Positions 44,992-53,233 of a DNA stretch of 64,000 bases are shown one piece after another (the first letter of the stretch is position 1; each line of letters begins with the position of its first letter). Location: the NCBI GenBank assembly GCA_003133245.1, contig PKWM01000034.1, positions 62,001-126,000 of the forward strand, in the 5' to 3' direction. A model generated the notes under the pieces. The model did not search any database and had not been told where the DNA came from. It saw only the letters and a program-made list of their open reading frames with translations. Both the position numbers and the translations under genes were made by a program. The DNA is from Rhodoferax sp. GTDB taxonomy: Bacteria; Pseudomonadota; Gammaproteobacteria; Burkholderiales; Burkholderiaceae_C.

Positions 44992-45219
44992 ATGCCAATT
45001 TACGAATATGCCTGCGGTGATTGTGGACACGAATTTGAGACATTGGTGCGCTCCGGTACAACGCCGGAATGCCCAACCTGTCACTCAAGGAAGCTCGATA
45101 AACTGCTGTCCGTGTTTGCGACGGCCACAGTTTCAGAGCGAACTGCACCGGTTATGCCAAGTCCGTGTGGCTCATGTCCAAACGCGGGTGGGCCGGGATC
45201 CTGCGCCTTCAATAGTTAA
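44992..45219 (+). CDS. FmdB family zinc ribbon protein
   Basis: 75 residues. N-terminal MPIYEYACGDCGHEFETLVRSG with a second CPTCHS pair forms the zinc ribbon. The C-terminal CGSCPNAGGPGSC tail is a further cysteine-rich segment common in this family. Described as putative regulatory proteins; function unknown. A TTTGGAGG ribosome binding site precedes the ATG. Divergent from the LexA-boxed small gene. Confidence 0.88.
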   Translation: MPIYEYACGDCGHEFETLVRSGTTPECPTCHSRKLDKLLSVFATATVSERTAPVMPSPCGSCPNAGGPGSCAFNS

Positions 45220-45521
45220 AAGAATACTTCTGATCGCCACCACCGAACCAATGCAGAACCCAATGCTTTCCAAGGGATCCATCCAGACAAGAAAAAAGCC
45301 CGCTACGATTTCTCGTAAAGGCTTGATTCGTTTGGATTTTTTGGCTCGCTGAAGCTGTCGATTCTGAGAACTGGGTATTGGAAGTTTCCGCTTGAACGTC
45401 TTTTGACTCGTTAGCTTGTCTCACAAAATCCACAGACCGAAGCCCGCCGATTGCCAAAGGTTGCACTACAACGAAGCGACTGCGACCAATAACGATCACT
45501 ATCGGAAGCCCAGGTATCCGC
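45220..45521. other. Intergenic stretch without a recognised gene
   Basis: Between the FmdB gene and the 3' end of the aminotransferase. A minus-strand ORF of 96 codons (45209-45499) has no domain, no ribosome binding site and ordinary composition, so I do not call it. A weak interrupted stem (AGCC, ACGA, TCGT, GGCT) near 45300 is the only structure seen. Confidence 0.5.
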
Positions 45522-46709
45522 CTACAGCGCCTGCCCCAAACGCCCTATCCCTTCTTCAATCTTCGCCACATCGGCGGTGGCAAAACTCAGGCGCAAGGTG
45601 GACATATCCGGGTCGTGGGCGAAGAATGGCGCACCGGGGACAAAGGCAACGCCCTTCTCAATCGCGCGCTTGGCAAAATCGGGCGCATTGCTGCTTTTGC
45701 CGTTGGCACCAGTGAGTTTGGCCCAGAAGAACATGCCACCCTGGGGCTGGTTGAATTCAATCGCCGCGCCCAACTCGCGGCGCAGCGATTCGGCCATGAC
45801 GCGGGCGCGTTCGGCGTAGGTTTTGCGCACCACGGCAAGCGCGCTGCTCAGCCGGTTGAGCGTGAGGTAGTGCGCACAAATCGCCTGTGTCAAATTGCTG
45901 GTGTGGGCATCGCTGAACTGTTTGCACATAATGGCTTTGGCGAGCAACTCGCCCGGCGCAATCAACCAACCGACGCGCAGGCCCGGTGACAAAATTTTGC
46001 TGAATGACCCGCAATGTGCCAACCAGTCGCGGCTGCCAGGCACCTCGCCGCTCAAGGCCAACAGGCTCGGTGGTGGCGGCTGGTCAAAATACAACTCGCC
46101 ATAGGGGTCGTCTTCCACCACCAGTGTATGGGTGCGCGCGGCAATTTCCAGAATACGTTTGCGCCGCGCCAGACTCAGCGTGGCACCGCTCGGGTTGCCA
46201 AAGGTGGGGATCAGATAGACCAACTTCGGCCGGTGTTCGACAATCAATTTTTCAAGGCGATCCACATCAACACCGTCGGCATCAATCGGCGCGCCGATGA
46301 TGTGGGCGCCGTAGAGGCGAAAACACTGGATGGTGGCCAAAAAAGTGGGTGCTTCCACAATCACTTTGTCGCCCGGCGAGATCATGGTTTTTCCGATCAG
46401 GTCCAACGCTTGCTGGCTGCCGGTGGTGACGATCAAACCTTCTGGTGTGACTGTGGCACCTTTGCCCGCCATAAAGCGGCTGATGCCTTCACGCAGCGGC
46501 TGGTAACCCTCGGTGGCGCCGTATTGCAACACCGGTCCCGGGCTGTTGGCGAGCACGGCGCTGGCAGACTCCTGGATACCCGCCACATCAAACAGCGCCG
46601 GGTCCGGAAAGCCGCCGGCAAAGCTGATGATGCCGGGCTTGCCCAGCAGCTTGAAGAGCTCACGGATGGCGGAGGTTTCGACGTTCTGGAGACGGCTGGC
46701 AAATTGCAT
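45522..46709 (-). CDS. PLP-dependent aminotransferase (fold type I, 2-aminoadipate/LysN-like)
   Basis: 395 residues. PLP-binding Lys lies in SFSKILSPGLRVGW near residue 235. IPTFGNPSGATLS holds the Asn contact, VVEDDPYGELYF the Asp, and FAGGFPDPALFD the N-terminal substrate segment. The pattern fits the MocR-related/LysN group, which transaminates amino acids such as 2-aminoadipate, aromatic or branched-chain substrates. Exact substrate unknown. Divergent from nth with a palindrome in the gap. Confidence 0.9.
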   Translation of the reverse strand: MQFASRLQNVETSAIRELFKLLGKPGIISFAGGFPDPALFDVAGIQESASAVLANSPGPVLQYGATEGYQPLREGISRFMAGKGATVTPEGLIVTTGSQQALDLIGKTMISPGDKVIVEAPTFLATIQCFRLYGAHIIGAPIDADGVDVDRLEKLIVEHRPKLVYLIPTFGNPSGATLSLARRKRILEIAARTHTLVVEDDPYGELYFDQPPPPSLLALSGEVPGSRDWLAHCGSFSKILSPGLRVGWLIAPGELLAKAIMCKQFSDAHTSNLTQAICAHYLTLNRLSSALAVVRKTYAERARVMAESLRRELGAAIEFNQPQGGMFFWAKLTGANGKSSNAPDFAKRAIEKGVAFVPGAPFFAHDPDMSTLRLSFATADVAKIEEGIGRLGQAL

Positions 46710-46755
46710 GGAAATCTTTCTTTGTTAACTGCGCCCGATAGCGCGATTGAATAGC

Positions 46756-46773
46756 AATAATGATGTCATTATT
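46756..46773. repeat. AT-rich palindrome between divergent promoters
   Basis: AATAATGA (46756-46763) and TCATTATT (46766-46773) are perfect inverted 8-base arms with a 2-base centre. It lies in the 94-base gap between the aminotransferase and nth starts. Its form suits a dimeric repressor operator. No regulator gene is adjacent. Confidence 0.45.
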
Positions 46774-46803
46774 ATTCAGAACAACGGCACCCAAAACTCA
46801 CTT

Positions 46804-47451
46804 ATGAAACCTGCCGCAATTGAACATTTTTTTGCCACCCTCAAAGCGGTCAATCCGCAACCGCAAACCGAACTGGAGTACAGCTCGCATTTTGAGTTGC
46901 TGGCGGCTGTGTTGCTGTCAGCCCAGGCCACCGACGTCAGCGTCAACAAGGCCACGCGGCAGTTGTTCCAGGTGGCCAATACACCACAAAAGATGCTTGC
47001 ATTGGGGCTGGACGGGCTGGAGAGTTACATCAAATCCATTGGTCTGTATCACAGCAAGGCGCGCCACCTGTTGCAAACCTGCCAGCTGCTGGTGGAGTTA
47101 CATGAAGGACAAGTGCCGCGAACGCGCGAGGCACTGCAAGCCCTGCCCGGTGTCGGTCGAAAAACCGCCAATGTGGTGCTCAACGTGGCTTTTGGCGAGC
47201 CCACCCTGGCCGTGGACACCCATATTTTTCGCCTTGCCAATCGCACCGGTCTGGCACCGGGTAAAACGCCACTTGAAGTTGAATTGAAACTGCTCAAACG
47301 CATTCCTGCTCAATACCTGCCAGACGCGCACCACTGGTTGGTTCTGCATGGGCGTTATGTCTGCTTGGCGCGTCAGCCCCTGTGTTGGCAATGTGCGGTT
47401 GAGCGCGACTGTGGCTTCAAGGTAAAAACGCAGCGCAAAAACTCAGAGTGA
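46804..47451 (+). CDS. nth: Endonuclease III
   Basis: DNA glycosylase/AP lyase removing oxidised pyrimidines. 215 residues from ATG 46804. The helix-hairpin-helix LPGVGRKTANVVLN carries the catalytic Lys and VDTHIFRLANR the catalytic Asp. The C-terminal [4Fe-4S] ligands follow C-x6-C-x2-C-x5-C in CLARQPLCWQCAVERDC. An earlier in-frame ATG (46747) runs through the palindrome region and is not favoured. The stop codon abuts the convergent btuD stop with no gap. Confidence 0.95.
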   Translation: MKPAAIEHFFATLKAVNPQPQTELEYSSHFELLAAVLLSAQATDVSVNKATRQLFQVANTPQKMLALGLDGLESYIKSIGLYHSKARHLLQTCQLLVELHEGQVPRTREALQALPGVGRKTANVVLNVAFGEPTLAVDTHIFRLANRTGLAPGKTPLEVELKLLKRIPAQYLPDAHHWLVLHGRYVCLARQPLCWQCAVERDCGFKVKTQRKNSE

Positions 47452-48252
47452 TTAGCTTGCTACCCTGACATCGTCCTCCATGGGCAATGCCACCCACTGT
47501 TCGCCCAAAGCGTAAATCGCAATTCGGTGGTCAAACACGGCTTCCAGCGCGCGGTGGGTAGCGGCGTCAGCACAGGCACCTTGGTGCGTAATCTGGCCTT
47601 CATGCAGGATGAGCATTTCGTCGGCGTGCAGCGCCATCGATATTTCATGCAGTACGCTGACCACGGTTTTTCCTTCCCGCACCAATTGACGCACCAGACC
47701 CAGCCAGTCAGCCTGATGCGGTGGGTCCAGATTGGCGAGCGGCTCATCCATCAGCAGCACTTGCGCTTGCACGGCAAGAGCGCGCGCCAGCAGCACACGC
47801 TGACGTTCGCCACCCGAGAGCTGGCCTAGCGTGCGAGCACGCCAGTCCCAGGCCTGCGTCGCGCGCAGCGCTTGCTCGACGGCAGTCGCATCGGCCGCAC
47901 TGGGCGCGCCCAGCCAGGGTTGGTATGGCAAGCGGCCGAGCATGGCCACATCCCATACCGTCAAATCTTCGGCGCTGGTTTCGCTTTGCCCCAGCCACGC
48001 GAGTTGCTGCGCGCGCAATCGCGCCGACAAGGTCGCAAGCGGCTGGCCCAGCAGAGTGACAACCCCGCTGTAGGGCAGCAAATGCGCCAGCACCTTGAGC
48101 AGCGTTGATTTACCCGCTCCGTTGGGGCCGACGATGCTGGTCCAGCAAGCGCGCTGCAATGTCAGGTCAATACCGTGCAAGATTTCTTGCTGACCGAGAC
48201 TCGCCCGGATGCCGTGCGCTTCAACCGCTCCCGCCGGCAGAGCGTCTTTCAT
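47452..48252 (-). CDS. btuD: Cobalamin ABC transporter ATPase BtuD
   Basis: 266 residues from ATG 48252, overlapping the btuC stop (ATGA). Walker A GPNGAGKST, signature LSGGERQRVLLARAL, Walker B VLLMDEPLANLDPP and the switch His in VVSVLHEISMAL are all present. Energises vitamin B12 import at the inner membrane. Substrate is inferred from the operon, which sits behind a cobalamin riboswitch and includes a BtuB-like receptor. Last gene of btuB-btuF-btuC-btuD. Confidence 0.9.
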   Translation of the reverse strand: MKDALPAGAVEAHGIRASLGQQEILHGIDLTLQRACWTSIVGPNGAGKSTLLKVLAHLLPYSGVVTLLGQPLATLSARLRAQQLAWLGQSETSAEDLTVWDVAMLGRLPYQPWLGAPSAADATAVEQALRATQAWDWRARTLGQLSGGERQRVLLARALAVQAQVLLMDEPLANLDPPHQADWLGLVRQLVREGKTVVSVLHEISMALHADEMLILHEGQITHQGACADAATHRALEAVFDHRIAIYALGEQWVALPMEDDVRVAS

Positions 48253-49271
48253 AGAACCGTCCCCGCTGAAGCACGCGTGTTGCGCCGCATCAGCCACAGC
48301 AAATAACCACCTCCCAGTACGGCGGTGAGCACGCCCACTGGCAGTTCCTGTGGCGGGATCAAGCAGCGTGCCAGCGTGTCGGCAGCCAACAGCAAAACGC
48401 CACCGCTCAGGCTGGAGAGCAAGATCAGGCGGCCATGCGTCGTCTTCGCGACCGAACGCACCAGGTGCGGCGCGGCCAGGCCGACAAAAGCAATCATGCC
48501 GGTTTGCGCCACCGCGGTGCCAGTGGCCAATGCCAGCACCGCCACCAGCGCCGCGCGCATTTGCGCCAGCGGCAATCCCAGACTGGCGGCGGTGGCTTCA
48601 CCCAGTGAGAGGCCATCGAGTCCATGGCTGAGCAGCCAGGCTACAACCATACAAAACAGCCACACGACGGCCATTAGAGTACAAGCGCTCCAGCCAACAA
48701 AACCGGTACTGCCCAACATGAAAGCCTGCATCGCCTGCATCATCTCGGGTGCCATCAGCATGGCGAGCGCGACCAAAGCACCTAGCACAACACCCACAAT
48801 GACCCCTGCCAGCAACAAGCGCAGCGTGTGCTGCACGCCTTGCGCCAACACCAGCGTGAGCAGCACGGCAGCAACCGCACCGGCAAAGGCAGCGCCTGTC
48901 AGCCCGAGTCGCACCAGCCAGTGTGTAGCCAACGGCGACACGCCAAAAAACACCAGCGCCAATGCCACACCGAGCGACGCACCGGAGGCACTGCCGAGCA
49001 AATATGGGTCGGCCAGCGGGTTGCGAAACAAGCCCTGCGCCACGGCACCGGCCAAGCCCAACAAGGCCCCGGCGGCCCAGGCGCCCAAAGTGCGCGGCAG
49101 GCGAATATCAAGCACAATCTGCAAGGCCAAGGGGTCGTTGCCAATTTTTAAAATGCTGTCAAAACCAGTGCTGCCAACGCTGGCACCGAGCACGAGCAAC
49201 ACCGCCGTGGCCAACAACAAGCCAACGCCCAAGCGGGAGGCGTTGCGCTGTGGCTGGCCAAACGTCTTCAC
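48249..49271 (-). CDS. btuC: Cobalamin ABC transporter permease BtuC (FecCD family)
   Basis: 340 residues from GTG 49271, which overlaps the btuF stop as GTGA; in-frame starts further up lie inside btuF. Ten hydrophobic helices are expected. Family signatures are DIRLPRTLGAWAAGALLGLAGAVAQGLFRNPLADPYLLG, shown here in part as RNPLADPYLLGSASGA, and GMIAFVGLAAPHLVR. Forms the inner-membrane channel with BtuD. Confidence 0.9.
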   Translation of the reverse strand: MKTFGQPQRNASRLGVGLLLATAVLLVLGASVGSTGFDSILKIGNDPLALQIVLDIRLPRTLGAWAAGALLGLAGAVAQGLFRNPLADPYLLGSASGASLGVALALVFFGVSPLATHWLVRLGLTGAAFAGAVAAVLLTLVLAQGVQHTLRLLLAGVIVGVVLGALVALAMLMAPEMMQAMQAFMLGSTGFVGWSACTLMAVVWLFCMVVAWLLSHGLDGLSLGEATAASLGLPLAQMRAALVAVLALATGTAVAQTGMIAFVGLAAPHLVRSVAKTTHGRLILLSSLSGGVLLLAADTLARCLIPPQELPVGVLTAVLGGGYLLWLMRRNTRASAGTVL

Positions 49272-50140
49272 TTGGTGCCACCGCTTGGTAATGCTTGATC
49301 TGGCACTCGGTTCGGTTTCATCAAGCCTTGCAGGCATTGCACCATGAGGCGCGCTCCTTCGGCGATGCGCGGCCCGGGCCGCACCAGGGCGTCCGACTGC
49401 GCGGGGCTGAACACGCACACACGGCCCTGCTTGATCGCGCGCAGATCGGACCAGCCCGGGCGCGCCGCCATGCTGGTGTAGTTGCGCTCACCGACCATGA
49501 TCAGATCCGGCTGGGCGCGCACCACATACTCGGGATTGAGTTTGGGAAACGGCCCCAGGCTGGCAGGCACGATATTTTTGAGGCCCAGGCGGCTCAGCGT
49601 TTCACCAATAAAGGACGCCTCGCCAGCGGCGTAGAGAGCGCTATCGACCTCAAAATAGACGCGCGCGTTTTTGAGCGTGTTGGGGATGGCGCGCGCCTGT
49701 GCCGATAACTCAGCGTCGATCTCGCGCCAGACGCGAGCGGCCTCGTTGACCTCAAGAATTTGACCCACTCTCTCCAGCACGCGCTTGACATCAGCATGAC
49801 TTTGCGGCTCGAGCGCCAGCACGCGAATGCCCAAGGATTGCAGGCGCTCACCCAGGCGTGAAGAGCTAGCCAACAGCACCAGATCCGGTTTGAGCGCCAC
49901 AATCGCTTCGATATTCGGATCGAGTCCGCCGCCCACTTGCGGCAAGGCTCGCACACTATCAGGAAAGTTGGAGTAGCGGTCCACCCCGACCAGGCGCTGA
50001 CACTGCCCGAGCGCGCACACTGTCTCGGTCAGTGCCGGCAGCAGGCTGACAATGCGCTGTGGCGGCTGGGCCAATGCGGCGCAGGTCAAAGCGCCCCAGG
50101 CGAGCAATGCCAGCAACAGTTTGAAGAACCTATTGTTCAT
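49268..50140 (-). CDS. btuF: Cobalamin-binding periplasmic protein BtuF
   Basis: 290 residues from ATG 50140 with a signal peptide (FFKLLLALLAWGALTCAALAQ). The mature protein has RIVSLLPALTETVCALG, GVDRYSNFPDSVRALPQVGG and ALKPDLVLLASS, typical of class III metal-chelate binding proteins. It delivers B12 to BtuCD. An upstream frame to 50239 has no homology. It starts 80 bases after the btuB stop. Confidence 0.9.
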   Translation of the reverse strand: MNNRFFKLLLALLAWGALTCAALAQPPQRIVSLLPALTETVCALGQCQRLVGVDRYSNFPDSVRALPQVGGGLDPNIEAIVALKPDLVLLASSSRLGERLQSLGIRVLALEPQSHADVKRVLERVGQILEVNEAARVWREIDAELSAQARAIPNTLKNARVYFEVDSALYAAGEASFIGETLSRLGLKNIVPASLGPFPKLNPEYVVRAQPDLIMVGERNYTSMAARPGWSDLRAIKQGRVCVFSPAQSDALVRPGPRIAEGARLMVQCLQGLMKPNRVPDQALPSGGTK

Positions 50141-50220
50141 CGAAACACTCTCGCCATTGAGCGAAGCGTGGCAATCCATGTCGGCACACGCTCTGGCATC
50201 GGTACATGTGATTATTGCCA

Positions 50221-52065
50221 TCAAGGTTGATCTTGCCATTGGAGGCCAACATAAAAAGTACGGCCTGGCGTGGCATAGCCAGCTACCTGTTGGTACTGTA
50301 CAGCACTCGTGTTTTCGATGCGCATAACCAGTCTCCAGGCTTTGCTCAACTGCGTGTTGGCCGTCAGATTGAGCAGCGCGTAACCATGCAGCACGGTGGT
50401 GTTGGCAGCATCATCAAAGCGCTGGCCCAGCGCTTGAACTTCTGCGCCCAGTTGCCACGCTGCCAGACGACGATCAACACCGAGTGACAGGCTGCGACGA
50501 GCGCGCAAACTTAACACCCGCCCGCTGATGTCGTCATGCGGGTCAAGCCAATCCATGACAGCATGTAAATCATAATTTTTGAGATGCTGCTGGCCGCTAA
50601 GCGTCAATCCTCGGATGCTGGCCTGGCCTACGTTGTAATAGCAAAAGTAACCAGCAGCGCAAGTTGCCAGTGTTGCGCTGGAGCTGATCATGTCGCTGAT
50701 CTTGTTGCGGTAAAGCACGGCTTTGAAAGACCTTGCCGGATCGCTATAGCCAATACCCATTTCCGTGCTTTTATTGGTTTCGGGCATGAGCAGGGCACTG
50801 CCGTAAGGGCCATAAGTCTGCTCCAGCGTGGGCGCCCGGAACGCCGTGCCGGTTGACAACGTAGCACGCCATTCGGGCGCAAAGGCGTAAGCATAGGCCG
50901 CCGCACCGGTTTGATGCGAACCAAAAACGCTGTCGTTGTCATGGCGCAGGTTCAGTTGAACTGAATGCCTGGCATAGCTCGCTCCGTAAGCCAGAGCGAC
51001 GGCGTCTTGCGTTCGATTACCGCCAAATGCCGGGTCGCCGTAGCCAGATGGCTGAGCGTCAAACGCGTCATTCTTATGCTCCAGCACAGCGCTCAAAGTA
51101 CCAGCGGCCACGCGCAAATTATTTTCAAACAGAATGCTCTGGAGCGTGGTCCGGTAGTCAAATGGAACATCATCCTTTTTGGCGACTTGGCCATTTGAGA
51201 GCGTCAGGTTGGTGCTGTAGGTCGGCGTCCACTGCGCTTTCCACTTCAAGGCCGAAGTCGTCAAATTTCCTTGGGCGGCGTAGTCGGCGCCGCCACCCCA
51301 CGGGACATAGTGCGACTCAAGCTCGCTGTCAAGCCCCGTCAATTCCAGGCGTTGCGCCGCACTGATCTGGTAACCCAGACGCAGGCTGGCAGTTTTGCTG
51401 GCACTGGCCTCGCGCTCAGGAGTATGGATCAGATCGGGCCGGGTGTTGTAACCACCACTGTCCTCGAACCCCAAGCCCAGCGCATAGTCCCAGCCGTTTT
51501 GGGCACCACTCAAGCCAGCGCTGCCTCTTTTGGTGTTCAAACTACCCATTCCAAGATTCACATAAGGCGTCAAACCCGCTTCACCACGCCGGGTAAAAAT
51601 CTGAATCACGCCGCCCATGGCATCGGAGCCGTAAACGGCACTGGCCGGGCCGCGTAGCACCTCAATGCGCTCAATCTGGGAGACCGGGATCAACTCCCAG
51701 GGAACGCCACCGCCGAGCAGACTGACGCCATCCTGCGAATCCACTCGCACACCGTCCACGTAGAGTGTGGTCATACGCGAATCGGCCCCGCGCAAAAAAA
51801 TCCGGCTGGCATCAGCCAAGCCAATCGTTTGCACACCGGGCAAACGGGCCAGCAACTGAGGCACTGAAGTAACGCCCAGACGCTCAATCTGTTCGCGTTC
51901 GATGACGCTGACATCGGCAACCACTTCGGTAATCGGCTGCTCGACCCGGTTGGCCGTCACCATCACTTCATTCAGGTTCAAGACAGGCTGAGCATGGCTT
52001 GGCAAAGCAAACACTGCGGCCAATGACAACAGCACGATTTGCGTTTTCGATAAATAGTTTTTCAT
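50221..52065 (-). CDS. btuB: TonB-dependent vitamin B12 receptor BtuB
   Basis: 614 residues. Signal peptide to about residue 26, then a TonB box-like NEVMVTANRVEQP, plug domain (VPQLLARLPGVQTIG, IERIEVLRGPASAVYGSDAMGGVIQI) and 22-stranded barrel ending in TFYVGLQW. Family length and motifs match BtuB-like receptors. B12 specificity is strongly supported by the cobalamin riboswitch in its leader and by downstream btuFCD. No good ribosome binding site is visible before the ATG. Confidence 0.92.
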   Translation of the reverse strand: MKNYLSKTQIVLLSLAAVFALPSHAQPVLNLNEVMVTANRVEQPITEVVADVSVIEREQIERLGVTSVPQLLARLPGVQTIGLADASRIFLRGADSRMTTLYVDGVRVDSQDGVSLLGGGVPWELIPVSQIERIEVLRGPASAVYGSDAMGGVIQIFTRRGEAGLTPYVNLGMGSLNTKRGSAGLSGAQNGWDYALGLGFEDSGGYNTRPDLIHTPEREASASKTASLRLGYQISAAQRLELTGLDSELESHYVPWGGGADYAAQGNLTTSALKWKAQWTPTYSTNLTLSNGQVAKKDDVPFDYRTTLQSILFENNLRVAAGTLSAVLEHKNDAFDAQPSGYGDPAFGGNRTQDAVALAYGASYARHSVQLNLRHDNDSVFGSHQTGAAAYAYAFAPEWRATLSTGTAFRAPTLEQTYGPYGSALLMPETNKSTEMGIGYSDPARSFKAVLYRNKISDMISSSATLATCAAGYFCYYNVGQASIRGLTLSGQQHLKNYDLHAVMDWLDPHDDISGRVLSLRARRSLSLGVDRRLAAWQLGAEVQALGQRFDDAANTTVLHGYALLNLTANTQLSKAWRLVMRIENTSAVQYQQVAGYATPGRTFYVGLQWQDQP

Positions 52066-52149
52066 GAGGAAGAAGATTCAACAAAAGCTCTCACCATCGT
52101 CCCCGACAGTGCCTGAGCATCACGGCCATGCGTCAGACGCACAACCACC

Positions 52150-52370
52150 TTGTTGGCCGGTATCCGGGCTGGTGGATGCAACCTCCATCGCCTTCCCAAG
52201 CGCGTGTTCAAAACGCTCAGTGGCTGTGATGAAAGCAGAATCTGACGATTCGTCCACTTACCGTTGCGGGGGCAGCGCAGGTTAGTCATATCATTCGACA
52301 CTTCGACCAATTCAGTGCGAACAGCGTGACCTCCTGCTTCCCGTTGAACTGCGGCGTGTGAACCACACCG
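52150..52370 (-). ncRNA. Cobalamin riboswitch
   Basis: On the minus strand the leader of btuB contains the conserved blocks in order: CTGCCCCCGCAACGG (reverse complement of 52261-52275), the B12 box GCCACTG (52218-52224), GGGAAGG, and AGCCCGGATACCGGCC (52155-52170). GGGAAGCAGGAGGTCA further upstream (about 52330) corresponds to the 5' part. Spacing fits the adenosylcobalamin aptamer. A TGCGTC/GACGCA hairpin follows and may form the expression platform. Expected to repress btuB-F-C-D when B12 is plentiful. Boundaries are approximate. Confidence 0.92.
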
Positions 52371-52432
52371 CGAGCACCAACATTGTTAATTCTAGTACCC
52401 CCGAGCTTTTTCAAACCCTACAATGCGACCCT

Positions 52433-52663
52433 ATGTCGAAACCGTCTCAAATCGACCAAATCACCGAGCGTGTGGAACGTCTGCTGCTACGTTATGAAGA
52501 GTTGCAGCGCACCAACGCATTGCTTGGCGAGCAAGTCGATACCCTCACGCAAGAGCGCGATTCACTCAAATCCAGACTCAGTGCCGCCCGCGCCCGGGTC
52601 GATGCACTGCTGGAACGCCTGCCCGACGCAACAGCTGCTGGCACGAAAGAAGGCAGCGCATGA
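52433..52663 (+). CDS. ZapB-like cell division protein (TIGR02449 type)
   Basis: 76 residues from ATG 52433, almost entirely predicted coiled coil (RVERLLLRYEELQRTNALLGEQ, LTQERDSLKSRLSAARARVDALLERL). This is the short protein that precedes zapA in betaproteobacteria and is annotated as ZapB or TIGR02449. It probably bridges ZapA to the Z ring. The zapA ATG overlaps its stop by 4 bases. Confidence 0.85.
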   Translation: MSKPSQIDQITERVERLLLRYEELQRTNALLGEQVDTLTQERDSLKSRLSAARARVDALLERLPDATAAGTKEGSA

Positions 52664-52998
52664 AACAGCTTGAAGTGCAAATCATGGGGCAAAGCTACTT
52701 ACTGACTTGTCCCGAAGGCGGCGACTCGCACCTGCTCGAGGCGGTTAAGCAGGTCGATATGGCGATGTGCAAAATCCGTGCGGCAGGCAAAGTCAAAGCG
52801 CGTGAGCGTATCGCCGTGCTGGCGGCACTGAACCTGGCATTTGATCTGGCCGACAAAGACACCAGCCCTGCTCAGGTGCCGCCCAAAATGTCAGTGCCGG
52901 ATGTGCAGTGCTTGCCACAACCCGATTGCGAGCCTTTGCTGACCTCTTTGCTGGAGCGACTCGATGTGGCGTTGAGCGAAGATGGCCGTCTGTTGTGA
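52660..52998 (+). CDS. zapA: Cell division protein ZapA
   Basis: 112 residues. KQLEVQIMGQSYLLTCPEGGDSHLLEAVKQVDMAM is the conserved FtsZ-binding N-terminal domain; the ARERIAVLAALNLAFDL helix follows. The C-terminus is longer and more divergent than in E. coli ZapA. Stimulates FtsZ bundling at mid-cell. 6S RNA follows, which is the conserved order. Confidence 0.9.
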   Translation: MKQLEVQIMGQSYLLTCPEGGDSHLLEAVKQVDMAMCKIRAAGKVKARERIAVLAALNLAFDLADKDTSPAQVPPKMSVPDVQCLPQPDCEPLLTSLLERLDVALSEDGRLL

Positions 52999-53010
52999 CG
53001 CGTCAAGCTC

Positions 53011-53016
53011 TACAAT
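53011..53016 (+). promoter_or_regulatory. -10 element of the 6S RNA promoter
   Basis: TACAAT lies 5 bases before the inferred 6S RNA 5' end, a good sigma70 -10 sequence. No strong -35 hexamer is visible at 17 bases upstream, where the zapA 3' end is. Confidence 0.5.
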
Positions 53017-53021
53017 CACCA

Positions 53022-53194
53022 GTGTCTGTAGTGCACATCGGACTTTATATTTCTTGAACCAATGCTCTTTGAGCCCGGGCTTGGAATATCGCTGGTCAGG
53101 CGTGATCATCTCGCGTTAGATGAACCCAATGCCCAGTTGACCTCGCCCACCTGAACCCCGGTTCAGGATGACGGTCCGGTGGCGCTACAGACAC
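53022..53194 (+). ncRNA. ssrS: 6S RNA
   Basis: About 173 nt directly after zapA. The ends pair as the closing stem: GTGTCTGTAG...CGGAC at 53022-53042 with GTCCGG...CTACAGACAC at 53174-53194. Inside, TTCTTGAACC and GCCCGGGCTTGGAATATCGCTGG flank the central bulge, and a long rod-shaped fold is expected. 6S RNA mimics an open promoter and sequesters sigma70 RNA polymerase in stationary phase. The zapA-ssrS order is conserved. Exact ends are inferred. Confidence 0.88.
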
Positions 53195-53233
53195 CTTCCC
53201 CCCCTCCTGTTCCCCATTGCACCTGGTTTGCCC

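Noticed and set aside
45209..45499. Minus-strand 96-codon ORF
   Set aside because: Ser/Gln-rich low-information sequence, no ribosome binding site, and overlaps the 3' end of the FmdB gene.
52062..52310. Minus-strand 82-codon ORF upstream of btuB
   Set aside because: It is the riboswitch read as codons; the conserved aptamer blocks explain the sequence.
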